A stretch of DNA of 64,000 nucleotides, taken from contig JAUHZU010000006.1 in the NCBI GenBank assembly GCA_030425705.1, forward strand, positions 62,001 through 126,000, read 5' to 3'. Position numbers and translations under genes: made by a program. Of the stretch, positions 1-9,896 are shown one piece after another; positions within the stretch are counted from its first letter, which is position 1; the number at the start of each line of letters is the position of its first letter. This DNA is from Phycisphaerae bacterium. GTDB taxonomy: Bacteria > Planctomycetota > Phycisphaerae > Phycisphaerales > Phycisphaeraceae. The notes beneath the pieces are model-generated. The model was not told the origin of the DNA, searched no databases, and was given only the letters and a program-made list of their open reading frames with translations.

Positions 1-347
1 GGTAGGGGTCCGCGATGCCGGCCTCGCGCAGGGCCCGCTCCCGGTGTTCGCAGATCGACAGGATGTCCAGCGGTCCGTGCGACAGCGGGTCGGCCGAGAC
101 GTCGTCGAGGTAGGCCATGAACGCGGCGCGGGCCAGCGCTATCGGGTGGGTCGCATCGCAGCCACGGTCGGCCGCTTCCTGCAGAGCGTCGCGTTCGAGG
201 GCATCGAACTGCTTGCGGAACAGGTCCAGCCAGTAGGCCCGGTCGTCCGCGTGCGCGGCGAGGTCCCACGGGCAGGGCCGGTAGCCCGCGGGGTCCGCCA
301 AGGCCGGGAATGCAACGTGTGAGGCGGTAGAGTACATTGTGGTCATA
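1..347 (-). CDS. 5' end of an unidentified protein, possibly DUF89/ARMT1-like; runs off the window
   Basis: An open frame enters from the left edge and starts at an ATG at 347; a second ATG lies at 338. About 115 residues are visible. They are rich in Trp, Tyr, Asp and Arg (YRPCPWDL near residue 22, YWLDLFRKQFDALE near 38) and end in LSICEHRERALREAGIADPY. The pattern resembles the helical N-terminal part of DUF89/ARMT1-like damage-control phosphatases, but the metal-binding core lies outside the window, so this is only a suggestion. The plus-strand frame over the same bases looks like a composition artefact. The upstream side (348-375) is AT-rich and could hold the promoter. Confidence 0.5.
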
Positions 348-526
348 TATTACATAATAACTGGATCCCGAGGTGTCGTGTATGCGGAGTTACCCCACCT
401 AGGCAGCCAAGTGTGGGGCAGGCCCGAGTGGGATCCGCGCGGCGCGACGGCGATACGATAGGCCCGGACCCGTGGGGTGAATCTGGGGTCGGCCGATGCA
501 TCAGGCAGAGAAACAGGAGGTGTTCG

Positions 527-1024
527 ATGGGTGACATGCTGGTTCGGCTCTACGACCTGCCGGCGTGGGGTCCCCACGCGGAGCGGATGTCGTCGGCGGG
601 TGTGGTCCTCAGGCGGGCCCGGGCCTACGAGATGCACCAGGTCGCATACTGGGCGGGCACGGTGTTCAGCCGGCCCTGGCAAGCGGAGGTAACGGCCGGT
701 GTCTCGCGCCAGCCGTCCACAGTGTTCATCGCGCTGCAGGGCGAGCGTTTGGTTGGTTTTGCGTGCTATGACACAACGGCCCTGGGGGTCGCGGGGCCGG
801 TGGGGGTCGATGAATCGATGCGCGGGCAGGGCGTGGGCCAGGCGCTGATGGTCCGTGTGATGCACGCGATGTGGGACGCGGGCTACGCGTATGCCGCGAT
901 CGGCTCGGCCGGGCCGACCGCGTTCTATGAGAAGACCCTCGGGGCGATCGCCATCCCGGACTCGACCCCCGGGCTGTATCACGACCGCATCGATCAGCCC
1001 CCGCGTGATGTGCATGGCGGCTGA
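527..1024 (+). CDS. GNAT-family N-acetyltransferase
   Basis: A 165-residue protein with the GNAT layout: central strand with VFIALQGERLVGFACYDTTA, then GPVGVDESMRGQGVGQALM, whose R-G-x-G-x-G/A run is the acetyl-CoA pyrophosphate loop, and a late AFYEKTLGA segment typical of the last helix. It probably transfers an acyl group from acyl-CoA to a small amine or protein; the substrate cannot be read from sequence. I chose the ATG at 527 because AGGAGGT at 515-521 sits at ideal distance. A longer frame from 413 exists, but its extra 38 residues are Arg-rich and non-conserved in appearance. The gene stands alone, with no same-strand neighbour close enough for an operon. Confidence 0.8.
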   Translation: MGDMLVRLYDLPAWGPHAERMSSAGVVLRRARAYEMHQVAYWAGTVFSRPWQAEVTAGVSRQPSTVFIALQGERLVGFACYDTTALGVAGPVGVDESMRGQGVGQALMVRVMHAMWDAGYAYAAIGSAGPTAFYEKTLGAIAIPDSTPGLYHDRIDQPPRDVHGG

Positions 1025-1319
1025 TGGGTCGGCCGTCCACCCGCACATGGCTGTTTATCGGCTCTGGAACCACCATTCTGAGCGGTTTCGAGTGGCTCGA
1101 AAATTCTTATAGCCAGTGCATAAAAAAGCGCCGATACCCCTTGCGGCAGGGCTCTTGCGCGATAATATATAACAATAGCGTGTAAGAGTTAGATCTGGTT
1201 GCAGGACGCGCTGGGGCTGCGACCACTCGCCGTGCGGCCAATCGTCGCGCCCGGCCGGCATGGCAGGCGATGTCTTGAGGATCGAGGGCGGCGTGCCCGG
1301 CTTGGAATTGGAGCATCTC

Positions 1320-2288
1320 GTGTCGACACCTCCAGAATCCGTTGGTTCCGCTTCCCGACGCAGCGGGGCAGTTCAATCCGCCGGCCGTACCGCGACGCTC
1401 CAACTCGGGGTGGTCGGCATCGACAGTTCCCACCTCGCCGAGTTCTCGATGCGGATCAACGGGCTGCACGCCGCGGGCAAGACGCGCTGCCAGGTGACCC
1501 AGATGTGGACCGACGGCGCCCACGACATGCCGCCCGAACACGTCGAGAAGTGGCGGCGGCAGGCGGAGGGGCACGGCGTCGTGATGAGCGAGGAACTCGA
1601 GCCGATGCTCGACGCCGTCGACGGCGTCATGGTGCTGTCGGTCAATGGTTACCGCCACATGGAACACGCCGCACCGGCGCTGCGGCGCGGGCTGCCGACC
1701 TATATCGATAAACCGCTGACCTGCGGCCTGGACCAGGCACGGGAGCTGCTCGCTCTGTCGCGTGAGCACGGGGCGCGCTGCTACTCTGCGTCGTCGCTGC
1801 GTTTTGCCGCCGAGGTCGAAGAAGCATCGCGGGACAGTACCCTGGGGGAGTTGGTCGCCGTGGAGGCGTTCGGTCCCGGCACGCTGAGCAAGGTGATGCC
1901 GGGGTTGTTCTACTACGGTGTCCATACGATCGAGATGGTCGACGCGCTGTGGGGCCCCGGCGTCGCGCGGGTGCGTTGTGAGAGCACGGCCGACCGGGAC
2001 CTGCTCCAGTTGGCGTATCACGACGGCCGGCACGCGTCGCTGCGGATGGAGCGGGCGGGGGCCTACGACTTCGGCGCGACGCTGCAGGGTCGGGGCGGGG
2101 TGCGCAGCTTCAAAATCGATTTTGACGGTGTCTACGACCGCTTGGTCGAGGGTATGGCCGGTTTCTTCGAGGGCAAGGACCCGCCGGCCTCGCTCGAGCG
2201 GATCGTCGAGAACATCGCGGTCATGGAGGCCGGCAACCAGTCGGCCGAGGAAGGCGGGCGTTGGGTAACGCTCCCGGGGCTGGTCTAA
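1320..2288 (+). CDS. Gfo/Idh/MocA-family NAD(P)-dependent oxidoreductase
   Basis: About 322 residues. The N-terminal Rossmann strand is LQLGVVGIDSSH (near residues 27-38), which lacks a canonical GxGxxG. The family's conserved Lys-Pro appears as YIDKPL near 128-133. The C-terminal half contains GVHTIEMVDALWG, the usual sheet-domain histidine region. Members oxidise or reduce sugars, inositols and related polyols in the cytoplasm. The GTG at 1320 is preferred because GGAG at 1310-1313 precedes it by six bases; an ATG at 1260 would add a non-conserved leader. The GntR/LacI-type regulator starts 73 bases downstream on the same strand, so this may be a small regulated carbohydrate-use unit. The 295-base gap upstream holds an AT-rich stretch (about 1088-1190) that could contain the promoter. 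Confidence 0.8.
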   Translation: MSTPPESVGSASRRSGAVQSAGRTATLQLGVVGIDSSHLAEFSMRINGLHAAGKTRCQVTQMWTDGAHDMPPEHVEKWRRQAEGHGVVMSEELEPMLDAVDGVMVLSVNGYRHMEHAAPALRRGLPTYIDKPLTCGLDQARELLALSREHGARCYSASSLRFAAEVEEASRDSTLGELVAVEAFGPGTLSKVMPGLFYYGVHTIEMVDALWGPGVARVRCESTADRDLLQLAYHDGRHASLRMERAGAYDFGATLQGRGGVRSFKIDFDGVYDRLVEGMAGFFEGKDPPASLERIVENIAVMEAGNQSAEEGGRWVTLPGLV

Positions 2289-2361
2289 CGTATGGTCAGG
2301 CCCGCCGCCGGAGTGATCGGTGGCGGGACACGAACACGGTTTCCATAGGGGTGCTTTGCGT

Positions 2362-3441
2362 ATGAGCCAGGTCGATCAACTGACGCCGGTGGTCTCCCGC
2401 CCGGGCGTGCCGCTGTATCGGGATGTTCAGGACGCGATCGTGGACGCGATCCGGGCCGGCGTGTTTGCACCCGGGGACCGGATCCCCAACACCAAGGCGC
2501 TCAGCGAGCAGTTGTCGGTCTCTCTGGTGACCGCGCACCGCGCGATGCAGGAACTCGTCGCCGCGGGCTACCTCGACCGCAAGCAGGGCCGGGGCACCTA
2601 CGTCCGCGAGCGCGCCGCGGCGATGGCCCAGTCGTTGAAGGTCGGCATCGTGCTGAACCCCAAGGCCTCGATGGCGGACTTCTACCACTACCAGATCCTT
2701 GCGGGCATGTGCGAGGCCTGCCGGGCCCGCGAGATCGAGTTGCTCATCATGCACCCCAACGAGCAGGCCGAACGCGGCTGCCAGGGGTTCATGTGCATCA
2801 ACCCGACGGCCGACGATCTCGAGATGATCTGCCAGCAGCACCTGAAGAACAAGCCCATCCTCGTCGTCGGCGAACGCGTGAAGAAGAAGGGCATCACGAC
2901 GATCGACGTTGACAACATCGACCTCGCACGTCGCGCCGTCGAGCACCTCTACCAGCAGGGCCACCGCCGGCTCGCGTACGTCGGCTCGAACAACGAGCGG
3001 ACGCACAGCCGCGACCGGCGCAACGGGTTCATGCATACCTGCGAGCAGCTCGGCCTCGACGCCAAGGAAGTCAGCTACTGCGAGGCCCAGGGCTGGCGGA
3101 TGACCGACGACGAGAAGGCCGACCTCGGCCGGCTGCTCAACCGCAAGGGCCGGCCGACCGCGGTCCTCGCCGGCGGCTACTACCTCGCGCTCGATGTCTA
3201 CGCCGCCGCGGCCCGGCTCGGGCTGGAGATCCCCGGGGACCTCTCGGTCATCGGTGTCGACGACCCGCCGAGCGCCGGACACCTCTCCCCCGCGCTCTCG
3301 ACCATGCGCCAGCCGCTGGTCGAGCTCGGCCTCACCGCCGTCACCACGCTGGAGGAAGCGATCAAGACCGGCACGCTCCCCGATGAGGACCAGATCCTCC
3401 GCTCGGAGCTCGTGATCCGGCAGTCGACCGCGGCGATCTAA
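2362..3441 (+). CDS. GntR-type winged-helix regulator with LacI-like sugar-binding domain
   Basis: A 359-residue regulator. Residues about 12-80 form a GntR winged helix (PLYRDVQDAI, then GDRIPNTKALSEQLSVSLVT, then GYLDRKQGRGTYV). Residues about 95-355 resemble the periplasmic-binding fold of LacI regulators (GHRRLAYVG in the middle, LSVIGVDDPP late). This is the AraR-like arrangement: DNA binding at the N-terminus and sugar sensing at the C-terminus. The ATG at 2362 is preferred over an upstream start at 2320 because it leads directly into the domain; AGGGG at 2346-2350 is a distant ribosome-binding site. It follows the Gfo/Idh/MocA gene and is likely to control it, which is inferred from position only. 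Confidence 0.85.
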   Translation: MSQVDQLTPVVSRPGVPLYRDVQDAIVDAIRAGVFAPGDRIPNTKALSEQLSVSLVTAHRAMQELVAAGYLDRKQGRGTYVRERAAAMAQSLKVGIVLNPKASMADFYHYQILAGMCEACRAREIELLIMHPNEQAERGCQGFMCINPTADDLEMICQQHLKNKPILVVGERVKKKGITTIDVDNIDLARRAVEHLYQQGHRRLAYVGSNNERTHSRDRRNGFMHTCEQLGLDAKEVSYCEAQGWRMTDDEKADLGRLLNRKGRPTAVLAGGYYLALDVYAAAARLGLEIPGDLSVIGVDDPPSAGHLSPALSTMRQPLVELGLTAVTTLEEAIKTGTLPDEDQILRSELVIRQSTAAI

Positions 3442-3535
3442 ACGTCCGGCTCCGGCCCGCATGACTACACGCACCGACCGCGCTGCCTAAAATCGCGGCG
3501 AACGATCGACCACGCCGTCGCACCGGATCGCCGCC

Positions 3536-5002
3536 ATGCTCGCGACAGTCATCGCACCCTGGATCGCCGGGCTCCTGCTGGTCTTCGACTGGCTGGTCCG
3601 CCTGCTGCTGTCGGTCCGCGTCATCATGCGCCGCCGACCGGTCGGGGTCTCGTTGTCCTGGCTGGGCGTCATCCTCCTGTTCCCGGTCGCCGGCGCGGTG
3701 CTCTACCTGATCCTCGGCGAGGCACGCATCGGCAAGCTCCGCCGTGTCCGGTTCGACTACATCCGAGACGCCATCACCGCCCACCTCGCCCGCCTCTACG
3801 ACCACGGCCGGATCGACCCCGGCACCCTCCACGAGTCGGCCCAGGCGATCGCCCGGCACGGCGAGGCGGTGTACGGCTTCCCCGTGCTCGGCGGCAACAG
3901 CATCGAGCTGCTCCAGGACAGCGACGCGGTGTTCGACCGACTGATCGCAGATATCGACGCAGCGCAACACACCGTGCACATGCTCTTCTACATCTGGTGG
4001 CCCGGTGGGCGGGTCGATGAGGTGGTCGCCGCGGTCGGACGCGCGTGTGCGCGAGGCGTCGTGTGCCGGCTCGCGTTTGATGCGCAGGGCAGCAAGACCT
4101 TTCTCGAGGAAGGCGGGGCGGAACAGCTGCGAGAGCTCGGGGCCGAGACCGTGACGATGCTGCCGCTATCCCTCTGGCGGATGCTCTTCCGCCGACAGGA
4201 CCTGCGCAACCACCGCAAGATCGTCGTGATCGATAGCGAGGTCGGGTACACCGGCAGCATGAACATGTCCGACCCGGCGCTGTTCAAGCAGGAGGTCGGT
4301 GTCGGCCGCTGGGTCGATGCGATGGTGCGGATCACCGGCCCGGCGGTCGAGGCGCTGGGCCTACTCTTCCTCACCGACTGGGATGTCGAGACGGAGCAAC
4401 GCTTTGGCGATTTCGAGGAGGACGGCGGGCTGCGGAATGTCGCGCCGACCGGTGAGGTCCCGGTGCAGGTGCTGCCCTCGGGCCCGGGCTACTTCCCGCA
4501 CGCGATCCGCGAGACGCTGCTGGAGGCGGCGTACAACGCCCGCCGGGAGCTGGTGCTCACCACCCCGTACTTCGTGCCCGACGAGGCGATGTTGTCGTCC
4601 CTGACGTCCGCCGCGCGGCGGGGGGTGGCGGTCACGCTGATCGTGCCCGAGCACGTCGACTCGGTGATGGTCCGCCTCGCCAGCCGATCGCAGTACATCG
4701 ACCTGCTGGAGGCCGGTGTCCGGGTCGTGCAGTTCCGAAACGGCCTGCTGCACACCAAGTCGCTGACGGTCGATGGTCGGTTCGCGCTGATCGGGACGGT
4801 CAACATCGACATGCGGAGCATGTGGCTGAACTTCGAGATCACCGCGGCGGTCTACGACCCGGCCTTTTCCCAGGCGCTCCGTGAGCTGCAGGCCGGCTAC
4901 ATCGCGGACGCGACCGAGCTGGATGCCGAGGCGTGGGGCAGGCGTCCGTACGTCTGGCGGGTCATCGAGAACACCGTGCGCCTGCTCGGCCCGCTGCTCT
5001 AG
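3536..5002 (+). CDS. cls: Cardiolipin synthase (phospholipase D family)
   Basis: A 488-residue membrane enzyme that makes cardiolipin by phosphatidyl transfer between phosphatidylglycerol molecules. Two N-terminal membrane segments (about residues 1-27 and 40-60) precede two phospholipase D domains. Both HxKx4D motifs are intact: HRKIVVID with His226, Lys228 and Asp233, and HTKSLTVD with His406, Lys408 and Asp413, each followed by a Gly-Ser/Thr-x-Asn segment. Length matches the ClsA type. The 94-base gap from the regulator and the opposite-strand downstream gene suggest it is a single transcription unit. Confidence 0.92.
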   Translation: MLATVIAPWIAGLLLVFDWLVRLLLSVRVIMRRRPVGVSLSWLGVILLFPVAGAVLYLILGEARIGKLRRVRFDYIRDAITAHLARLYDHGRIDPGTLHESAQAIARHGEAVYGFPVLGGNSIELLQDSDAVFDRLIADIDAAQHTVHMLFYIWWPGGRVDEVVAAVGRACARGVVCRLAFDAQGSKTFLEEGGAEQLRELGAETVTMLPLSLWRMLFRRQDLRNHRKIVVIDSEVGYTGSMNMSDPALFKQEVGVGRWVDAMVRITGPAVEALGLLFLTDWDVETEQRFGDFEEDGGLRNVAPTGEVPVQVLPSGPGYFPHAIRETLLEAAYNARRELVLTTPYFVPDEAMLSSLTSAARRGVAVTLIVPEHVDSVMVRLASRSQYIDLLEAGVRVVQFRNGLLHTKSLTVDGRFALIGTVNIDMRSMWLNFEITAAVYDPAFSQALRELQAGYIADATELDAEAWGRRPYVWRVIENTVRLLGPLL

Positions 5003-5010
5003 ACCGGCGG

Positions 5011-8000
5011 TCAGGGCGCGAGGCCGAACCGTTCGCGGAGGCGCTGGGCCTCAGCGTCCCGGCCGGCGTCATCGAGGATCTTGGCCTTGGTGCTGACCCA
5101 TGCGAGGTTCTGCCGATCGCGCTGGATCGCCAGCTCGATCACACGCAACGCATCATCGTGGCGTCCCGCGCTGCTCAATGCCAGCGCGAGCGTGTCCTGC
5201 ATGTTCATGTCCTCGGGCTGCGCCGCCGCGGCGGCCTGGGCCAGTTCCACGGCCTCGGCCGCGTTCCGCCCACGCGCGACCAGCACGGCGGCCAGGTTGT
5301 TCTTCGCGTAGGCGTTGGTGGGCTGCAGCCGGATCACGGCGCGGTAGCTCTCCTCGGCGGTGGGCAGGTCGCCGGACTGGTCTGCGATCTGGGCCCGCAG
5401 GAACCAGGCCGCGGGCCCGGCGTCGGGTTTCTGGGTCGCGGCCTCGGCGGTGGCCCGTGCGCGTTCGCCGAGCGCCGAGTCTTCGAGGCGTTGCGACGCC
5501 CGGAAGCAGGCCTGCGCGAACGCCGCGTGCTCAAGCCCGGCGTCTGCGGGGATCAGCGGTTCGATCGCGTCCAGCCATTGGCCGGCGGTCCGGGCGTTGG
5601 TCACCGCGCCGCCGATCAGGTCCAGCGCGAGCTGCCTCCAGCCGGGGTGGCCCGAGAGGTTCGGCTGGATCACGTCCCAGGCCTGGTCGTTGCGCCCGCG
5701 CTGCACCAGCCCGATCGCGTATTCGCCGAGCACCGCGCGGTTGTTGTCCGGGTCGGTCAGCGCCGGCTGGACGTGCGGCAGGATCGTGGCGATCGCGTCG
5801 TCCACACGCCCGAGGTTCCGCTGCGCGGCCGAGAGGTACACGTCCGCGATGGCACGCTGCCCGGGGCTGCGGCGGGCCCAGCTCTGCGCGGCGCTGATCG
5901 TGCGCCGCCACTGCCCGGTCTGCGCCAACGCGGTCGTCGCGATCTGCGCCGAGGGGATATCCGACGGGAAGCTCTGCATCGTCCGCCGCGCGATCTCGGC
6001 GGCCTGCTCGTTCGCGCCGACGCTCATCAGCAGGCCGGCGGTCAGGTTGTTCAGCTCCAGGTACTCGGGGTACCGCTCGCACTCCTTCGCGAGCGACTCG
6101 GCGACCTCGCGTGTCGAGCGCCGCTGTGCCGCGGCCCCCGCGATCTGCCGCAGCGCGCTCAAACCGACTTCACGTGTCGCTTCGTCACCCACCAGGCGCG
6201 CGGCCAGCACGCTGAAGCGCGGGTCGCCCGCCACCTGGACCAGCAGCGCCTCGTTGTCGATCACCGCACGCAGCCCCGCGTCGTCGGGGTGGTGCGTGAG
6301 CGCCTGCTTCGCGAAGGCGACCGCCTGGGCGGGGTTGCGGTAGAAGAAGGTCATCGAGACCAGTTCGCGCCAGCGCATGACCTGGCCGGGGGCGGCCTGG
6401 GACGCCTGGAGGAAGTGGCTGATCGCCAGCTCGCGCTCGCCGATGCGGTCGGCGTGGCGGGCGAGGATGGTGTGACGGACGTCGTCGGCCATCTCGACGG
6501 TGTTGACCAGCTCGACAACCTCCTTGGACGCCTGCGGCCGACCCGTCTGCCAGAAGTAGCTGGCGGCGTAGTCGATCGCCTGCGGGCTGGGGTCGCGGAG
6601 CATGGCCTGGCAGACCTCGTCGGCATCGCCCTGTCGGCCGGTGATGTAGTAGAGCTGCGCGAGCAGCAGGCCCTGCTGGTTCAGCGCGGCGTAGCGGTTC
6701 TGCAGGCCCTCGAGGATCGGGATGAGCGTGTCGACCTCGCCGGCGTCGAAGAGCAGCGACAAGGCGTAGAGCCGGAGGCCGGGGTCGGCCTGTTCGCTGC
6801 GTGCGACGCGCAGCAGCGGCAGGCGGGCCGTGGTGTACTGTCCCTCGGCGTGGAGGAGCTGTCCGAGCTGGAACTGGATCCGCATGTCCTCGGGGGCGAG
6901 GTTCGCGGCCCGCTCGAGGCTGCGTGCGGCCTCCGTGTTGTTCCCGCGCAGCTGCTGGCAGCGCGCGAGCAGGCGGTAGGGCTCGACCCGGTTGGGTGCC
7001 GCGGCGATGACCTCGTCCAGCAGCTCGGCGGCCTGGCGGGAGGCGGCTTCGGGGTCTTCCGAGCCGAGCAGGTAGCGGGCACGCTCGATCTTCCAGCCGA
7101 TGGAGTCGGGGCCGCCCATCTCGCGCATGCGATCGATCACGCGGTTGGCGAAGGCGCGGTCCGTCTGGACGCCGACCGAGGCGAGCGCGAGACGCTGCAC
7201 CGACAGGTCGGTGGGGAAGTCGTCGGCGAGGCGGACCCACGCGGCGCGTGCGCCCGGGTCGTTGACCTGGTCCATGACCTGGGCCTCGACCACCCGCCAG
7301 GGCAGCGGGGCGGGGGAGGGCATCGCGTCACGGATAATCCGCAGGGCACGGTCCGCGTCGCCGGCACGTGCCGCGGCGGCGGCCTGGTCCACGATGATCT
7401 GGGGCGAGACGCCGTACGCCTGTTCGGTGCGCTGGTAGACCGCCTGCTCCAACCCGAGACTGTAACGCCGACTGACATCGGCCAGCGATAGCAGGGCGTC
7501 CTGGGGCAGCGTCGGGTCGTTGCTCAATGCGGTGCGGATGCGGTCCGCGGCCTGGCTGGTCTGTGCTGAGCGGGCCAGCAGACGGACCGCCGCGACATAA
7601 GACCGCGGCTCGCCGGGGAAGCCGGCCTGGATGGTCTCGTCGATGTAGGCCAACGCGCGGTCAACGGCGAGCCGGTCGTTGGGGTTGGTAGCATTGGCCT
7701 GGGCCACGGCGTAGGTCACGCCGTAGGCGGGCACGCCCCGGCGGATCAGCGCGGACAGCGCTGCTTCCTCCGCCTCGGCCGGGCGGTCCAGGTCCAGGAG
7801 CAGCTCGGCCCGCATGTAGTAGGCGTAGGCCCAGCTCGGGCGCATGCGGTGGGTGACGGCCAGCGCATTCAGCGCGGCCTCGCGTTCACCGATCGCGCGG
7901 TAGCCCACCGCCAGCAGGTACTGCAGGTAGGGGTGGTCGGGGTGGTCCTCGATCGCGGCGAGGCAGGCGTCGACCAACTCGCCGGGCTGGGCCGGCTCAA

Positions 8001-9135
8001 GCCACCAGGCACGCAGGCAACCGCCCCAGTGCTGTGCGAGGTTGTTGTCGGCCATCGCTTCAAGCCGGGCGAGGATGTCGCGTGCGTGTGCGTCCTGGCC
8101 CTGCCGTTTGTGGCTGATCGCGGTGAGCGCGAGGATGTTGGCCAGCGCGTCCGGCTCGGTGTTGTCGGCGGTCGCATTCGCGGCGCGGGCGATCACCAGG
8201 TCGTCCGCCTCGGCATCGAAATCGCGCAGGAACAGCTCGTTCTGCAGCGACGTGGTCAGGCCGTCCCCCGCGACGCGGCTGAGGTAGTCGTAGGACTGCT
8301 CGTACTGGCCGATCATGTCCATCGAGTTGGTGAGGATGCGGGCGAAGTCTTCGCTGGGGGCCTCGCGCACGGCGGCGCTCTCGAGCAGGCCCTGGGCGAT
8401 CACGGGGGGCTCGCCGAGCAGCAGCGATGCACGGGCCATGATGACCTCGGCCCGCGGGTCGGTCGGGTTCGCGGCGAGCAGGGCCTTGGCGCGGTCGTAG
8501 AACTGCTGGCCGTCGGTGTTCAGCGCCTTCATCAGCGTGGCCACATCCATCTGCGTGCGGACGTCCAGCGGGTCGAGCTGCGCCGCGGCGATTGCGTCGC
8601 GCAGCGCAGCATCCTTGTTGTTCAGCCGGCTGTTGAGCTCGTAGCGGAACCGCAGCAGCTCGATGTTGTCGGGGTGGGCGGTGAGCAGGCGTTCGGCGGT
8701 ATCGAGCGCCTCGGTGTTGCGCTCCACCGCGACGAGCAGGGTCAGCAGGAACTGGCCGGCCTCGAGGTTGCCCGGGTCGAGCGTGACGACCTGACGCAAC
8801 GCCGGGAAGAGCATGGCGATGTTCTCGCTGTTGCGGAGCGTGACTTCACGGCGGGCAACGACGTACCGCCACATCGCCTCGGCATCGCCCTGGGCTGCGC
8901 GGATCGTGTTCGTCGGGGTGCTGGTGTCCTGCAGCAGTTCGAGCACGCGCTCGTAGTCCTGGGCCTCGTAGGCGGCGACGCTGTCGACGACGCGCTGGCG
9001 CTCGGCGCTGCTGGAGCGGCTGCGCTGGATCGCGTAGACCGACACGGCCGCCGCACCGAGCACGAGCACAATCAGCCCGAGGATCGCCAGTCGGCGGTTG
9101 CGTCGTCGGCGGCGTTCGTGGTCAAACGGTGGCAT
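5011..9135 (-). CDS. Giant membrane-anchored TPR protein of the exosortase operon
   Basis: 1374 residues. An Arg-rich N-terminus (residues 8-15) is followed by one membrane segment (about 16-33), so nearly all of the protein lies on the far side of the inner membrane. The rest is a solenoid of helical repeats with TPR features, for example NLEAGQFLLTLLVAVERNTEA early, AANLAPEDMRIQFQLGQLLH in the middle and NAYAKNNLAAVLVARGRNA near the end. It starts 71 bases after the EpsI-like gene and is probably co-transcribed with it and the exosortase. Proteobacterial exosortase/EPS loci often contain a large TPR protein (PrsT), so a similar role as a scaffold for export or assembly is a reasonable inference. 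No catalytic domain was recognised. Long frames on the plus strand across this gene are antisense artefacts. Confidence 0.85.
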   Translation of the reverse strand: MPPFDHERRRRRNRRLAILGLIVLVLGAAAVSVYAIQRSRSSSAERQRVVDSVAAYEAQDYERVLELLQDTSTPTNTIRAAQGDAEAMWRYVVARREVTLRNSENIAMLFPALRQVVTLDPGNLEAGQFLLTLLVAVERNTEALDTAERLLTAHPDNIELLRFRYELNSRLNNKDAALRDAIAAAQLDPLDVRTQMDVATLMKALNTDGQQFYDRAKALLAANPTDPRAEVIMARASLLLGEPPVIAQGLLESAAVREAPSEDFARILTNSMDMIGQYEQSYDYLSRVAGDGLTTSLQNELFLRDFDAEADDLVIARAANATADNTEPDALANILALTAISHKRQGQDAHARDILARLEAMADNNLAQHWGGCLRAWWLEPAQPGELVDACLAAIEDHPDHPYLQYLLAVGYRAIGEREAALNALAVTHRMRPSWAYAYYMRAELLLDLDRPAEAEEAALSALIRRGVPAYGVTYAVAQANATNPNDRLAVDRALAYIDETIQAGFPGEPRSYVAAVRLLARSAQTSQAADRIRTALSNDPTLPQDALLSLADVSRRYSLGLEQAVYQRTEQAYGVSPQIIVDQAAAAARAGDADRALRIIRDAMPSPAPLPWRVVEAQVMDQVNDPGARAAWVRLADDFPTDLSVQRLALASVGVQTDRAFANRVIDRMREMGGPDSIGWKIERARYLLGSEDPEAASRQAAELLDEVIAAAPNRVEPYRLLARCQQLRGNNTEAARSLERAANLAPEDMRIQFQLGQLLHAEGQYTTARLPLLRVARSEQADPGLRLYALSLLFDAGEVDTLIPILEGLQNRYAALNQQGLLLAQLYYITGRQGDADEVCQAMLRDPSPQAIDYAASYFWQTGRPQASKEVVELVNTVEMADDVRHTILARHADRIGERELAISHFLQASQAAPGQVMRWRELVSMTFFYRNPAQAVAFAKQALTHHPDDAGLRAVIDNEALLVQVAGDPRFSVLAARLVGDEATREVGLSALRQIAGAAAQRRSTREVAESLAKECERYPEYLELNNLTAGLLMSVGANEQAAEIARRTMQSFPSDIPSAQIATTALAQTGQWRRTISAAQSWARRSPGQRAIADVYLSAAQRNLGRVDDAIATILPHVQPALTDPDNNRAVLGEYAIGLVQRGRNDQAWDVIQPNLSGHPGWRQLALDLIGGAVTNARTAGQWLDAIEPLIPADAGLEHAAFAQACFRASQRLEDSALGERARATAEAATQKPDAGPAAWFLRAQIADQSGDLPTAEESYRAVIRLQPTNAYAKNNLAAVLVARGRNAAEAVELAQAAAAAQPEDMNMQDTLALALSSAGRHDDALRVIELAIQRDRQNLAWVSTKAKILDDAGRDAEAQRLRERFGLAP

Positions 9136-9206
9136 CGTGGGGCTCCTGGCTTGCGGCCGGCGTCAGCCGGTGGTCCCGCGGGGTGGGGCGCGGTGCGCCC
9201 GGGGTC

Positions 9207-9896
9207 TTACTCTTCGGCGGACGCGCTGCCGATCGCACGGATCAGGTCGGCATAGGCGGTCAGCACCGCGATGAACGCGCGGTCACGCTCCGCGCGGGTG
9301 ACCGAGGCGTCCCGGATAAACAGTTGGCACTGTGCCGCGCCGTGGTGCCGGCGGAGGTAGTCTGCGCCGGCCTTGTAGATCGCGTCGATGTCCCGCGCGA
9401 ACGTGCCGTCGGGCAGCAGCATGACGTGCAGCACGTACCGCTCGGGCGCGGCGGGCAGGTCGTTGACGGCGAAACGGTACTCGGTGCCCGGCACGTCGAT
9501 GTCGCCGGCGTGCCAGTTCCGCGGCTCGGCGTCGAGCTGGATGTAGCCGTTCACCTGCGGGTAGCAGTTGGGCGGGTAGTGCCCAGCCAGGTCGCGGGCG
9601 TCGCGGCACTGCACGATCAGGAACTCCATCGGCTGGTCGTAGTCGGGGTGCGACACCCGCATCCGCAGCGCGACGTTGGGCTTGAGAAGCTCCATCGAGC
9701 CCGGCTGCATCGGCAGCGGCTCGGCCGTCCAGCCATCGAACGACAGCGGCAGGTCCTCGGCCACGGCGGAGACGCGCTGGTGGTACGCCTGCGCGTCCTC
9801 GGGGCCGGGCAGTGTGAGACTGTGGCCGAATACCGCCCCGATCAAGACGAGCGTGCACAGCGGCGCGAGGTACAGCTTGAGGTGCGCGGTGTTCAT
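9207..9896 (-). CDS. Exosortase-associated EpsI-like protein
   Basis: A 229-residue protein with one N-terminal membrane segment (about residues 8-25) and a periplasmic-side domain. It has the DUF3485/EpsI hallmarks: a LSFDGWTAEPLPM segment, a central CRDARDLAGHYPPNCYP stretch and a late YRRHH-like region (DYLRRHHGAAQCQLFIRD). EpsI-family proteins accompany exosortases, either fused or adjacent; their biochemical role is not settled. The ATG (9896-9894) overlaps the exosortase stop (9895-9893) in an ATGA arrangement, indicating translational coupling. Confidence 0.82.
   Translation of the reverse strand: MNTAHLKLYLAPLCTLVLIGAVFGHSLTLPGPEDAQAYHQRVSAVAEDLPLSFDGWTAEPLPMQPGSMELLKPNVALRMRVSHPDYDQPMEFLIVQCRDARDLAGHYPPNCYPQVNGYIQLDAEPRNWHAGDIDVPGTEYRFAVNDLPAAPERYVLHVMLLPDGTFARDIDAIYKAGADYLRRHHGAAQCQLFIRDASVTRAERDRAFIAVLTAYADLIRAIGSASAEE

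Noticed and set aside
2296-3474. Minus-strand open frame of 392 codons over the GntR/LacI-type regulator
   Set aside because: It mirrors a gene with intact winged-helix and ligand-binding domains.
4933-7491. Long plus-strand open frame (852 codons) over the TPR gene
   Set aside because: It is antisense to a gene with clear TPR repeats, has Arg/Gly/Pro-rich low-information sequence, and arises from GC-rich third positions.
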